Of a DNA stretch of 64,000 nt, positions 1-11,800 are shown piece by piece. Location: contig OZ022342.1 of the NCBI GenBank assembly GCA_963989245.1, positions 38,287,442-38,351,441 on the forward strand, written 5' to 3'. Every line of letters starts with the position of its first letter. Position 1 is the stretch's first letter. The notes below the pieces were generated by a model. It ran no database searches. It was given only the letters and a program-made list of their open reading frames with translations, and was not told the origin of the DNA. Source of the DNA: Nansenia antarctica (Eukaryota; Chordata; Actinopteri; Argentiniformes; Microstomatidae). Position numbers and translations under genes: made by a program.

Positions 1-1316
1 ACGAATTATGCCCTTCTCCTCCATGTCGTTGATGGCAGACCTCAGCTTCTCGTAGTGGTTCGGTGGCACTCTGCGGTAGGGCAGGCGAAATGGCCTCTCG
101 TCCACCAGATGTATCTGTGCACGAAGTCAGACGCCTCACCACAGTCCAACTTGTGGCGTGAAAAGATTGACTCGTATTTCACAACAAGCTGACAAAGCTT
201 CTCTCTCCACAGGTCAGAGACTTCACATGCGTCCAAGTCTAGGTCGCGTAGACCAAGTTCCTCCAGTGCCTTTCTGATGTCTTCTTTGGGCCTTGCTACA
301 GACTCACCAGTCACGGATTGTGGGGAAGACTGAATGTGGTCGGGCGGGGACAGATCTTCAGCGGCAATGCAGGGGAACACGTCCGCCAATTTGGTGTTTC
401 GCATCAGCACTACCGGCTCACCGGTGGGATTCACAACCTTCATAGGCAGCCATCGGTCGCCCCACATCGGCGTAACAACTCTGCCAACCAGAACTTTATT
501 CGGTCTGCATCTGGACTGAGTTGGTTCCACAACCACCGTACTGCCCTCTGATATAGGTGCCGACACAGGGAGTCTGCCCCATACAAGATGCTCACTATTT
601 GGCTGTAGCACCACACACTGTTGTAGCTTCAGTGTGCCAACCTTCTCAGGCACTGTCTCACCCCTCCATCTCTCTGTATTGGAAAGGAGAGAGAAGAAGT
701 GATGACAGTCCCCATCACTGCCACCACCATGTTCAGATATCAGCCGCCAATAGCTGTCAGTCTTCCTCATTAACTCTAGGATTTTCTTGATGGCATTACT
801 GCCTAGTATCATGTCATCGGTCTGTCCAGGCACCACAAGCATTGGGATGACCATCTTGCAGTCATACACCACCACATCGACATTGTATATTGCCTTAGGT
901 ACAACTCGGTGACCACCACATCCTATGATAATGACATCATCAGCGGGGCATCCTCTCAGATCAGGGTTACGCTGCAAGAGACGCGCCTCCGCAGCCTCGC
1001 TAAGCGTGCATGCCATAGAACCACTGTCTATCATCGCTCTAAGAGAGACATCTGCAGCGGAGACAGTGGTGTAGAATAAACTATCAGACCTTTGGACTCG
1101 GTGTAGACCTTGAAATACTACTGTTTTGTTCGAAGGCGCTCTGGAGATGAATGACTTGTATGTTGACTCACAATCAGCCATTTCATCATTGGGAGAGATA
1201 TCAACAGGATCTGCACAGTCCTCCCTTGAATGCAGATCTATAAGTTTCCCTGCTGCGCCGACTGGGCACGTCCCTGCATCGGACACTTGGATCTGGGGTG
1301 TCCAGGCGAATGGCAC
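1..1316 (-). pseudogene. pol: Protease and start of reverse transcriptase of Gypsy-1 (frameshifted, cut by window edge)
   Basis: The open frame at 42-1316 carries a retroviral-type aspartic protease with active-site motif AMIDSGS around residue 95 and a flap and second hydrophobic region ending MILGSNAI. The linker leads to the conserved lead-in of gypsy reverse transcriptase (FSRHKLDCG). At about position 110 the frame breaks: the RT continues in another frame (ERPFRLPYRRVP ... EKGIIR) up to the window start, so there is a small indel. The catalytic RT palm, RNase H and integrase are beyond the window. Apart from this one frameshift the sequence looks little decayed. Confidence 0.75.
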
Positions 1317-2629
1317 TGGAAGCAGAGCCTCTGGTCACGGCAGTGAGTCCAAGCAGAGTGTCTAGCGTCGCCACACACAGCACACGGCAGGTTATTCAGA
1401 CCCTCAATCCTGGGGGGGCTGGGTCTATACTGCTTGTTTGACATGTCCTTAGCAGGAGCAGACTTCTCCAATAGGACTTTCTCTAGCATTGAAATGATAC
1501 GTTCAAAAGCCTTTGCCCCCTTGTCTGGGCGAGTATCCTGCTTTTCAGGTGAACACATATCAGTGCCTGACATCTCAACTCTGTTCACTAGTACACCCTC
1601 ACTGGGCCTTTTACTCACGGCTGCGGCAGCACCGTTCGAGCACACCTGAGTGTGGAACTCGTCAAGTACATCTTGGACCTCTACAGCAGTCCACTTATCG
1701 ATCGTCTTTGATCTGAAAGTCATGGCAAGCTCTTTGGATGGACAGTTCCTGATGAACATACGTGTCACCTCCAGGAGAGGGCACTCAAGTGTTTTACCTT
1801 GTTCTTTGAGGCGATCAGTGGCAACATCTGCAGCTTGATTGAGGCGTAGCCAGTAGTCATACGCATCCTCACCACTCTTCAGCAGCGTGGTGTAGAAGTC
1901 GGCTAGGGGGATAGGTGAACAGGGAACAGCAGCAAAATGCTTACGTAGAAGACCATAGATGGCCTCTGGGTTTTCAGCGACATTAATGCCACTGCTCCTC
2001 GTCCCATACTTCACTACATCCTTAGCCCTGCCCCTGAGATGGGTGAATATTTCTTCCGCCTGCTGATCTGCTCTGATGTTCGCCTTTTTCACATAACTCC
2101 TCATTATGTCTTCCCACTCACGCACATTCACTGCGTCCTTATCATCCCCTCTGAACGTTGGAGGCTCCTTCACCCTCCTGTGAGGTACCAACTGGACTTG
2201 GGACAGGTCTAGACTCTGGGTGGATGTATCAGTGGGCGTGGTCTGTGCATGCGCAGTGCTAAGAGGAGGTAGCGTTGAGTCAAGGCGTGCAAGTATGCTA
2301 TCTGCCAGCTGTAGACCAACATCTCTAATTATGTCACTCATCTGGCTCACTACATTAGGTAACTGGAAAGCAGAGATTGGGGATGGGGCATCACTGACCC
2401 GTGTGCTCGGTGCATGATCAACGTCGTGGCTCTGAGAAGGAACTGTGTCCCCACTAACTGAAAGGGCCCCAGCAGCATCCTGACTACCCACAACATGAAC
2501 ATCACCCCCCTGAACAGGACTATCATAACTCAACACTGGAATCCCCCTACCTCCACTGAGGAGGATCGCTCTACCCCTCCCAATGCTACTGCTTAGTGGC
2601 GTACTGAAACATCCTGGTCTGTGGCTCAT
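1238..2629 (-). CDS. gag: Gag polyprotein of Gypsy-1
   Basis: A 463-residue open frame starts at an ATG about 270 bases inside the PBS. The middle (roughly residues 150-320) is a retrotransposon capsid-like region rich in W, F and L, including a 'PPTFRGDD' stretch typical of the start of gypsy capsids. Near the C-terminus are closely spaced cysteines and a CCHC zinc knuckle (CFQCHSPGHPRSKC) for RNA binding. The protein should form the virus-like particle and package the RNA. The frame is uninterrupted, so this part of the element is well preserved. It overlaps the pol frame by about 80 bases in the -1 register, which suggests ribosomal frameshifting, although I did not identify a slippery site. 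Confidence 0.8.
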   Translation of the reverse strand: MSHRPGCFSTPLSSSIGRGRAILLSGGRGIPVLSYDSPVQGGDVHVVGSQDAAGALSVSGDTVPSQSHDVDHAPSTRVSDAPSPISAFQLPNVVSQMSDIIRDVGLQLADSILARLDSTLPPLSTAHAQTTPTDTSTQSLDLSQVQLVPHRRVKEPPTFRGDDKDAVNVREWEDIMRSYVKKANIRADQQAEEIFTHLRGRAKDVVKYGTRSSGINVAENPEAIYGLLRKHFAAVPCSPIPLADFYTTLLKSGEDAYDYWLRLNQAADVATDRLKEQGKTLECPLLEVTRMFIRNCPSKELAMTFRSKTIDKWTAVEVQDVLDEFHTQVCSNGAAAAVSKRPSEGVLVNRVEMSGTDMCSPEKQDTRPDKGAKAFERIISMLEKVLLEKSAPAKDMSNKQYRPSPPRIEGLNNLPCAVCGDARHSAWTHCRDQRLCFQCHSPGHPRSKCPMQGRAQSAQQGNL

Positions 2630-2893
2630 GTTGAATTACAATTCAAGAAAACAGTACTATACAGACTAATCAGATAAAAGACCAGTAAAGAAAAATGTCA
2701 CCAAAACAGCAATAAAACTAAAATAAATCACAGATCACATTCATTAATTCAACAATCCATTTGTGCATAACATCACCGAATGAACTGAGTTGAAACCATA
2801 CGCCGCCCACCAGACAGCACGCAGGAGCGGTCCAGCAGAGTGATCCAGCAGAGTGGTCCCGGGTCAAGGTGAAGAGTTGACTTCAGGTCCACA

Positions 2894-2906
2894 GGTCACG
2901 GCACCA
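2894..2906 (-). promoter_or_regulatory. Primer binding site, tRNA-His type
   Basis: Minus-strand TGGTGCCGTGACC follows one base after the LTR end. It is complementary to the 3' end of vertebrate tRNA-His (GGTCACGGCACCA, allowing one wobble-type difference from the usual GAGTCACGGC). This would prime minus-strand DNA synthesis. Confidence 0.7.
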
Positions 2907-3439
2907 ATGTGACGGGGTGTATCTTTTCATGAATCACTCTCAGCTGGATGGCTCACATTCATTTATTCTGTAGAAAACAGTGCATCAATTTCTGGACACG
3001 GGACTTGCAGGGTCATCGAGCTACATTCGCATCAGTGGTTAAGAATGAACTGCGCATACAGTAGTCACTCATACTACACAAATTATAACAATAATATGAA
3101 ACAAAAATACAAAATGTGTAGACTACATAAATCTTCACTTGTGTGATCATATAGTGGTATTCATTTAACAACAACAACAAGAAATCATAACATCCAAATG
3201 CATGGAAAAACCACGCACTTGGAATACGCATGCGCACCACGTGCAACAATGGCTGCAACCTGACTGCTAGGTAAGCCGCGAGCGTGTTACAAACTAGCGA
3301 GGTGGAAGACCCAACCTCATACAACATGGTCTACTAACAGAACAACAGACATATAATAACACAACAATAATAATATTACCTGTAGAAAACAGTGCATCAA
3401 TTTCTGGACACGGGACTTGCAGGGTCATCGAGCTACATT

Positions 3440-3658
3440 CTAAAATGATGTTACACACGGACATTCACGTTAGCGCCATCATTGTTAACAACAGAAAACT
3501 CACATTAACAAACTTGTGATATGTTCCAAACTAACATACTATGAATGGGAAACTCAAAACAGCTATCTTACTTATCAAACATTCAAATAAAACATAGGTA
3601 CATTAATAATCTCTTAAATTATATGCGATCTCAGACCCTGCAGAAAACATGACCTTAC
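3440..3658 (-). other. Candidate GT-AG intron inside the LTR/leader
   Basis: On the minus strand the interval begins GTAAGG and ends TTTTAG. It is present in one copy of the duplicated leader and precisely absent from the other copy (junction at 3027/3028). The flanking 60 and 25 bases are identical in both copies. The polypyrimidine tract is weak. Confidence 0.7.
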
Positions 3659-3734
3659 CGCATCAGTGGTTAAGAATGAACTGAGGGAGATCACGTTACG
3701 TCCCGTGCAATTGCACTGTCCAGCTATATTTACA

Positions 3735-3814
3735 CAGCATCCGGGTCACGGACACAGCATCCGGGTCACGGACACAGCATCCGGGTCACGGACACAGCAT
3801 CCGGGTCACGGACA
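3735..3814. repeat. Four tandem 20-bp repeats resembling the PBS
   Basis: The unit CAGCATCCGGGTCACGGACA occurs four times in perfect tandem. Its reverse complement contains CCGTGACCCGGAT, which differs by one base from the complement of the tRNA-His 3' end used as primer at 2894-2906. Confidence 0.9.
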
Positions 3815-3906
3815 CACCCCGGGTATACCACGTCATTAAACCCCTAGAGGGCGCAGTTTATACCTATTTTAGCTATAATTGAACTTGACCTTTCTACTCC
3901 GTTACA

Positions 3907-3941
3907 CATGCGCACTGGCGCACCAGTTATGTGCACCCCTG
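3907..3941. mobile_element. Right terminus of a hAT element of the hAT-5 family
   Basis: The 35 bases ending GTGCACCCCTG at 3941 match the right end of the complete element at 34787-35835 almost base for base. Gypsy-1 inserted about 35 bp inside this terminus. The other end should lie beyond the window start. Next to the end is ATTATGAA (3942-3949), the presumed 8-bp target duplication. Confidence 0.7.
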
Positions 3942-5703
3942 ATTATGAAATCCTAATTGTAAATAAGAGCATTTTTTGAAGTAGATAGGTAAGAAATCAA
4001 TTCTTCAGAACTGTGTCTCAGAATCCATTGTTCTTTGTCCGGAGAGAAAAGACACGCGCGAACACGCAAAGCAAGGAGGCCTGCCGCCTACACAATCTCT
4101 ATGAAGAGAACGTGAAAAGCATTCATTGACCCCTCTTTAGGTAAAGAGGAAAAAGTGAATGTATTAGAGAATATTTGAATAAGATTTAATTTGGTAACTA
4201 ATAGTTTAACTGGATTGAAAGATAATCGTGAAATTGCTGTGTTGTGGAAAATAACATTATTGAAGAAAGCATAGTCGTGATAAGATAGATTGATTAATCT
4301 AAGAGTTCAGAGGCCGCGGTAAGTAAGACAAAGGATTATTACATTTAACTTCCCCCCCTTTGTCCTCCACTTTTCAAATACACGCGCGTTCACACACACA
4401 CGAGCGTCCGTGCTCGTACACACATACACGCATTGATTCAAACATAGGCTACAGACACGCAGGGAAGCTGAGTTTGATTGATTTCCTTACTCATCTCTTA
4501 CAGATAAAGATAAATCCATACACATAGATTGTAGTATTTATAAAGATAGAGATATAGTGAATTGATCATCGGGGTATTTAGAATAGTTTAAAGATATTTG
4601 TTAAAATTCATTCACAAGCCCGAGTGAAGTGTGCGCATGCGCATTGAAGGCGCGAGGTGCGAAGCGCAAAGGCGCATTACACACACGGATAGAGCGCACT
4701 GATTCAAAGTGAATACCCATACTTTTCATTTCAACCCCTCCCTGCGATAAAGTTGTGATCGCTGAATCACGAAAGTTTAAGCATTGTTTGTTAAAAGTAA
4801 AAGATAGATTGTGAGTTTTAGGTAAGACTCAAAGATAGAGTCGTTCTGTGAGACAGAGCTGTTGGCTGCCTCCGGGAGCAGAGCACAGCAGGATATTTAT
4901 CACACCCCCGTAAAACGGCTCTGTGACTGTGCTTGCTTGCAGAATGTTGATGAAATAATCCTTTACATTCATAAACTGATGTTTGTAAATGGCTGTTGAA
5001 TATAACATTACTTGTTTAATTACTAATTGGTTAAAATAATAATTCAGATTCGTTGTTTGTTTCATATAACAGCTTATTGACTTCACAGGTTTTAAATCAA
5101 TGTATATAATGAATAATTCTAACTAATCATTCATTCCTTTCAAATAACAAGTTGATTTATTTACAGGTTGTAATCAATATTTGTAATTTGCATTTTTTAT
5201 TTTAGTTATTTCATTTCCACAGCTTTTGATTAAGGAATAGCAAAATAGTTCATATTGATAGTTGAGCAGTAAAAGGGTTTTTGGAAATCAGTGAATACTT
5301 GGGGAGTGACCAGCCTTTGTGATTTAATAATTGTGTTGACCAGCCTTTGTAGTTTAATAATTAAGTTGACCAGAACTGTAATTAGTAATGAATGAGTAAT
5401 TAAGTGACACATATTCATAAACAATTAGAAAAAACATTTAAGCATAAAAAACACACACATAGATTACATTTAAGTAAACACACACATATATTACATTTAA
5501 GTTAATAATACACAATACCACTGAAACAAATCCGTTGTTCTAGGTTGTAGGGTTCTGTGTGGACAGTTGATACAGTTAAATTGGACTAGCATTTCTATAG
5601 CAAACAAGGCAATAAAGAAGGTGGGTTGTAAGAAAAGTACACCTTATCCCGTATTATAGTATATTTTCAGCATATTGAGCATTTAGAAATCAATCAACCT
5701 AAA
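3942..5703. other. AT-rich region without recognised genes
   Basis: No supported coding frame. It holds a short CA-rich stretch near 4390-4430, a 32-bp tandem repeat ('GACCAGCCTTTGTRRTTTAATAATT', about 2.5 copies, 5305-5372) and small repeats near 5450-5510. It should contain the 5' LTR and leader of the ERV, but I found no match to that element's 3' LTR here. Confidence 0.5.
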
Positions 5704-7459
5704 ATGGGGGCAGATTCAAGTAAGATGATAAAGAAGATTATCAGTGAAAATAGTAGCATGCTGTCTCTCTTGGCTGTAGTAGAAAAAATGAATCCTCTTG
5801 TTAAGGTAATTAGCAAAATGTCAACGAAAATTGAATATTCGTTGGGCAGACATTGAACAACCCTGGCCTTAGGAAGGCACCTTCGACTTACAAGTTATTG
5901 CAACATTAGAGGTACTTGTAAAAGCACATCAGAAAGGAAAGAATAGATCAGAAAAATGCAAGTTAGAATTAGCCATTTTAGAACTATTTAAGGTAGAAGG
6001 GCAGAAAATAGCATCAGCTTGGAATGAGAAAACAGCACATATGGGAACGGAAAAGAAAGATAAATTGGCCAAAACACTGGAACAGAAATTGAACATTCCA
6101 TTCACACACATGTGTCCTGTCTCCAGTCCCCCTCCATATGCAAAGGCACTGGAGGACAATTCCCAGAAGAAGAAAAAGGAACCAAGGGGAAAAGAGGAGG
6201 ACAAGACAGATGGCAGCGAAGATGGCAGCGAAGACTCAAGTGATGACGGCAATGCAGATGGAGGCTACAACGCTCAGGTCAGGAAGATGATAGCCACAGC
6301 CGAAAAGAAAGGTGGGAGAAGACGCCAAGAGAAAAAGGAAAGAGAGGAAGAAAGACACCACAGACGGCTGAAGGAGCAACGAGAAAGGGAGGAAGAGGAA
6401 GATTGTCATCCAATGTCATCAAATACATTAAAGAACTGTCCAGTGCTGATTCGGGGTAACAAGATAGAATATCATCCTTGGAATCATACAGATCTATCTG
6501 AAGTGATAGAGAAACTCCCTGTTCTGGAGGATGGTGGCCACCCTTGGACGACAGAGGTAGACGTGAGACTGACAGGAACGCAAGCAGCAATGGGAGACCT
6601 GAAAAGACTCTTAGCTTCTATTGCAGGATTGGATACAATGCAGGAGATATTGATGAAGGCAGGACTTCATAAATATATCAATACATCAGTATATGACCCA
6701 GAGCTCTTCGCAGCAAATAGAGGCAGGCTGTGGAAGGCAATCAGGGAAACTTACCCTACTCACGTTCACCCAGACAATATCATTGTGAAGCCACTAGGTG
6801 GAGATGAAAATCCCAGGGGATTTGTTGCCCGTGTGCACACTCAATGGAGAAGTGTGACAGGGAAGGACGCTGAAGATAATCCGTTCGAAAAAGCCATAAT
6901 CAGGGAAAAAATACAAGAAGGTCTTCCTACCCCAGTCAAGGATAAGCTAGCAGAAGTGGTGGGGCTACAACACATGAACAAGGCTGTTTATATAGACAAC
7001 GTAGCACATCAAGTCGAATTACATAGGAAGAAAATTCAGGTACAGAAGACACAAGACGAAGAGTCACTCAGAAGATTGACTCAAGTGCAATTGACTGAAG
7101 GCAAGAGAAACAGAGAGAGAGTGCAGGCTTTAGCTCTACAGGTCCCATCTCAGCGACAGCAACAGCCACCTGGAGTGCAGACTGTCCCTCCCCAGTCATA
7201 TCCACAGGGGCCACAAGGGGGGTATCCTGCTGCTTACAAGCCATACCCACAGGGGCCACCAGGGGTGCAAGCGGTTCCATACCAGCCATACACACAGCCT
7301 GGCCAAGGACCACCACCAGTGGGATGGACAGCAGCAGTGAAGAAGACTCTAGGGCAGGGGTGCTCACACTTTTTGGAACCAAGATCTACTTTTCAAGTAG
7401 CCAGTCTGCCAAGATCTACCAGTCTAGTTTCAACATCGCAAACGTACATGCACGTACTA

Positions 7460-7504
<45 letters not shown>

Positions 7505-7609
7505 CCCAGCCTGCATAGTAAACTCACAATACACTTTCCCTCTCTCTGTCACACAGCCACAGGAGAAGACCATCACAAACCCTCCCTCTTTGCTATTCTC
7601 GCTCACACA

Positions 7610-7656
<47 letters not shown>

Positions 7657-7739
7657 TTGCCAGTCTGCATAGGGAGCCATAGCACAAACCCTCCCTCTCT
7701 CTCCCCCTCTCTCTCCCTCTCTCTCTCTCACTCTCTTAC

Positions 7740-7774
<35 letters not shown>

Positions 7775-7860
7775 CACACTCACTTTCTCTCACTCACACA
7801 CTGACAGCCAGTCTGCAGTACCATAGCCAACTACTGATCCAACAAACAGAAAAGTAAACC
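7460..7860. repeat. CA/CT-rich microsatellite blocks
   Basis: Several (CA)n runs (about 7462-7502, 7612-7654, 7738-7785) separated by CT-rich sequence. A 40-60 bp block flanked by 'CAGTCTGCA(T)AG' recurs between them, suggesting tandem amplification within the hAT. Confidence 0.85.
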
Positions 7861-8014
7861 AGATACAAAACAGGTAGTTCCCTAGTTTGAAAGGAGGAAA
7901 TAAATGCATTTCTCTACCTTAGTGGGAGACCTGGCACTGGGAGGAGGCAGCTAGTTTGTAGTAGTCAGGGCTGTAGGAGCTGGTTGCAAGGTGTCATCAG
8001 CCACTGTGGATCTG

Positions 8015-8301
8015 TCATCGAAAAGGCAATCTGCAGCCTCGAGAAACTTTTTTCACAATTTCGCCGTCTTTGAATGACTTCTTGTGTTTAACAAGAACGT
8101 GACTGACGCGATAAGAAGCTATCGTTGCAGCCGTACGTTTTCGCTCTTTTGCCACATTTCCCTTCTTCGAAATAGCCATCGTAGATTTGCTGATCAGACA
8201 GACGCATTTCCAATATCACATCGTGTAAAAAAGTCCTCCTCCCATTCTGGATGGAAGTTATACGTTATTGGTTTCTTACTTGGTCCAGCTTCCCCACTCA
8301 T
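8015..8301 (-). pseudogene. Remnant of hAT transposase N-terminus (GTF2IRD2/ZBED-like family)
   Basis: The minus strand starts MSGEAGPSKK at 8301 and reads into HPEWEEDFF, then after frameshifts CLIS...AISKKGNV and finally SHVLVKHKKSFKDGEIV. This order (WEEDFF, zinc-finger-like CLIC, KKGNV, AKHKKPFxDGEIVK) is that of the N-terminal region of hAT transposases related to GTF2IRD2/ZBED5. At least two frameshifts are present and the catalytic part is missing, replaced by microsatellite sequence. The orientation puts the transposase promoter end at the right terminus. Confidence 0.65.
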
Positions 8302-8566
8302 TTGTATAGCCTTTATTTAGTATTATATAGTAAATAGTAGAAATTGGAAGGCTAACTAGGTAATTAGTCTAACCGGTATTTTGTATTTTGTAGTTGGTGC
8401 TGTTGACTGCGCATGCGTGGTGAACCGCGTGTTAGGTGTAGGTGAAAAGATCAGATCGCAGACTGGCTTACCTGTACGTCAATTAAGTGGCAAAAGCCAT
8501 AGTGAGGATGGATGATAGGCGAACTTTTTTTTTTTCCCTTTTTTTTTTTTTTTTTCTTTTTCCCCC

Positions 8567-8769
8567 TGTGGGAGTTGCAACAAGGAGACGACAGACGTAG
8601 GTTGGAGTCGAGGATGTTTACTTCTCTCACTTTCTATTACATGCTAACATACACTCTCAGTGACAACCACAATAACCTCACCCGGAACCGGAAACCCTTG
8701 CCCCTTTAACCCCCACTCTTAAAGGTACAAACCCTTCTTGGTGAATGTCTCTTAATGTGAATCACCACA
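8567..8769 (-). mobile_element. 3' LTR of Gypsy-2
   Basis: 203 bp. On the minus strand it runs from TGTGGTGATT to ACTCCCACA. It is preceded (on the minus strand) by a G-rich polypurine tract, GGGGGGGCCTG, at 8770-8780. Confidence 0.95.
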
Positions 8770-8865
8770 CAGGCCCCCCCAGAATTCACCAACCCAGAAG
8801 GTACAAAAAACCAAGATAACCATTAAAAGTCCAACTGAACAGGCAATCCATGAACAGTACTACAG

Positions 8866-11800
8866 TTAACGTGGCGGGGGGCGGATCAAGCGGCCGAAAC
8901 GGCTGCGCTTTGCAGGAGGGGGATTAAGGGTGAGAACTGGAACTGGAGCCCGGGCCATGGAAGGGACTGGGGCAGGGACAGAGGTTGGGACAGGGACAGA
9001 GGTTGGGGCAGGGACAGAGGTTGGGGCAGGGGGCCGCCCCCGCCGCGGGGGTAGGGCCAACTGAACTGGCTCGTCAATGTTCAAGTGAGCAGGCTTGAGA
9101 CGGTCTATAGCGACCCGCTCTGACCTGCCCCCCATGTCCACCACAAAGTGCTTAGCGCCCGCCTCCAGGACACGGAAGGGCCCGTCGTAGGGGGGCCGCA
9201 GTGGAGCCCGATGGCTGTCGTGTCGGATGAACACGTACTTAGCCAATGGCAGGTCCCTGGGGACGTAGGACTGGGGGAGGCAGTGACGTGATGTCGGAAT
9301 GGGGACGAGGTCATTCACAATGCCCCGTAACACAGTTCTATGAGAGGCGGCCGACCAGGGAGCTGCAGCCTCTGGAAGAAACTCCCCAGGAACCCGCAGT
9401 GGCTGGCCATACACCAGCTCGGCGGACGAGGCCTGGAGATCCTCTTTGGGGGCAGAGCGAAGACCGAGCATGACCCACGGGAGGCGGTCCACCCAGCCAC
9501 TGTCCATCAGGCTGGCCCGAAGAGCGGCCTTCATGTCCCGATGGAACCGCTCACAAAGTCCATTGCCCTGCGGGTGGTACGCCGTAGTGCGGTGGATCTT
9601 CACCCCCAGGTGCTCAGCAACCGTAGTCCAGAGCTCCGAGGTGAACTGGGGGCCCCTGTCGCTCGTGATGTCACCTGGTGTGCCAAAGCGGGCCACCCAG
9701 CACCCAATGAACGCCCGGGCCACCTCCGCTGCCGTAGTAGAGGCCAGGGGAACAGCTTCTGGCCACCTGGTGGTCCGGTCCACCATGGTGAGGAGGTAGG
9801 TATATCCGTGAGACGGGGGCAGGGGGCCTACCAGGTCCACATGCACGTGGTCAAAACGCCTCTCTGGCACCACAAACGGTGCCAAAGGGGCTTTGGTATG
9901 GCGGTGCACCTTAGCGCGCTGACATGCCACACACGAGCCAGCCCAGGTTCTAACGTCCCTCCGGAGGCCAGGCCAAACAAACTTAATCCCCACCAATTTA
10001 GCCGAGGCTTTCACCCCCGGGTGGGAAAGGCCGTGGATGGTGTCGAAAACCCTGCGCCGCCAGGCAGCCGGCACCATAGGACGTGGTTGGCCGGTGGAGA
10101 CGTCGCAGAGGAGAGTGGCTTTGGCCGCGTCGAACACCACGTCCTCCAGCTGCAGTGCAGTAGGAGCGACCCGGTAGGCCTGAATGTCAGAGTCTGCGGC
10201 TTGGTCCGCCGCCATGGCGGCATAGTCGAGTCCTAAGTGAACAGACCCGACGACCGCCCGTGAGAGGCAGTCGGCGACGAAGTTGTCCTTGCCCGCCAAG
10301 TGCTGGATGTCCGTGGTGAACTCGGAGATCGCCGAGAGCTGACGCTGCTGACGCCCAGACCATGGCTCCGAGGTCTTGGCCATGGAGAATGTCAGTGGCT
10401 TGTGGTCCACGAAGGCGGTGAACTGGCGGCCCTCTAACAGGAATCGAAAGTGTCTGGTGGCAAGGAAAAGACCCAGCAGTTCCCTGTCAAAGGTGCTGTA
10501 CTTGCGCTCGTTGTCGCGGAGCTGTTTGCTGAAGAAGGCCAGCGGCTGCCAAGCCCCGTTCACCCACTGCTCGCACACCGCCCCCACTGCATAGTCAGAG
10601 GCGTCCGTCGTGAGGGCGACCGGGGCCGTGGGAGACGGGTGCGCCAGTAGAGCAGCGTTAGCCAGCGCGTTCTTAGCAGCCCCGAAAGCCTTGTCCATCT
10701 CCGGGGACCAGTCCAACACGTCCTTGGGCCCTTTTCCCCGCAGGGTCTCGTACAAGGGACGCATGAGGTGGGCGGCATGGGGAATAAAACGGTTGTAAAA
10801 ATTCACCATGCCCAGGAACTCTTGTAGAGACTGTATCGTGCGGGGACGGGGGAAACTGGTGATGGCCTCCACTCTGGCGGGAAGAGGGGCGGCTCCCTGC
10901 GGAGCGACATGGTGTCCGAGGAAGGTGATGGATGACTGCCCAAACTGGCACTTGGCTGGGTTTACAATGAGGCCGTGGGCCCTGAGCCGCTCAAACAACT
11001 GCCGGAGATGTGTCATGTGCTCCTCCATGGACGCGCTGGCCACCAGAATGTCATCCAGGTAAACAAACATGAATGGCATGTCTCGGAGCACAGAGTCCAT
11101 CAGGCGCTGAAACGTCTGCGCCGCCCCTTTGAGGCCAAAAGGCATTCGCAGAAACTCAAAAAGTCCAAAGGGTGTGATGACAGCCGTCTTTGGCACATCC
11201 TGCGGATGGACCGGCACCTGGTGGTACCCGCGCACCAGGTCCACCTTGGAAAAAATGACGGCCCCCGCCAGGTGGGCAGAGAAGTCCTGTATGTGTGGAA
11301 CGGGGTACCGGTCGGGGGTTGTGGCGTTATTCAGGCGACGGAAATCGCCGCAGGGGCGCCAACCCCCGTCGGCCTTAGTCACCATATGTAGGGGGGAAGC
11401 CCACGGGCTCTTTGAGCGGCGCACGATGCCGAGTCGCTCCATGGTCGAAAACTCCCCTCTGGCGATTGCAAGCTTGGCCGCGTCGAGGCGTCGGGCCCGG
11501 GCATAGACTGGGGGGCCCACGGTGGTAATATGGTGCTCTACGCCGTGCTTAGCCACCTCCGCTGAGAACGTGGGTGTAGTGAGGTCAGGGAAACCGGCGA
11601 GCAGGCGTTGATATGGATCCCCGGTGGCCAGCGTGTTTGCCAGGCAAAGCGCTCCCGCCCCCCCCAGCGTACAGGGGTACGAAGCAAAAGAGAGGGCATC
11701 GATCAGGCGACAGTTCTTAATATCCACCAGCAGGTTAAAAGCACAGAGGAAGTCCGCGCCCAGAAGTGGCGTGGATACAGCAGCCATAACAAAGTCCCAG

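Larger units (their letters stand above)
1..3906 (-). mobile_element. Ty3/gypsy LTR retrotransposon, 5' half (Gypsy-1)
   Basis: Read on the minus strand, the order is LTR, primer binding site, gag, then protease and the beginning of reverse transcriptase, which runs off the window start. The LTR begins TGTAAC at 3906 and ends CACA at 2908. The overlap between gag and pol is in the -1 frame, as expected for gypsy elements. The element lies inside the right terminus of a hAT transposon. Its 3' LTR and most of pol are outside the window, so LTR identity and target duplication cannot be checked here. Confidence 0.85.
2908..3906 (-). mobile_element. 5' LTR of Gypsy-1, about 1 kb, containing an intron and a spliced exon copy
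   Basis: The LTR starts TGTAAC (3906) and ends GTCACA (2908), directly before the PBS. It holds four 20-bp repeats (3735-3814) and two copies of the same exon sequence. The right copy has a 219-bp GT-AG interval (3440-3658) between 'exon 1' (3659-3683) and 'exon 2' (3380-3439). The left copy (2968-3052) has these two blocks fused exactly at the splice sites. On the minus strand exon 2 of the intron-bearing copy is followed by another donor (CAG|GTAATA). The right-hand boundary is inferred from the TG start and the hAT sequence next to it. Confidence 0.65.

Noticed and set aside
3942..5703. Expected 5' LTR of the ERV
   Set aside because: Only a short resemblance (TAGTATATTTT near 5656) to the 3' LTR start was seen; not enough for a call.
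7324..7857. Open frames extending Gag into CA repeats
   Set aside because: They continue past the hAT boundary at 7355 and encode only repeat-derived TH/HT runs.
9340..10236. 298-residue plus-strand frame
   Set aside because: It lies antisense to the well supported Gypsy-2 pol and has no recognisable domain.
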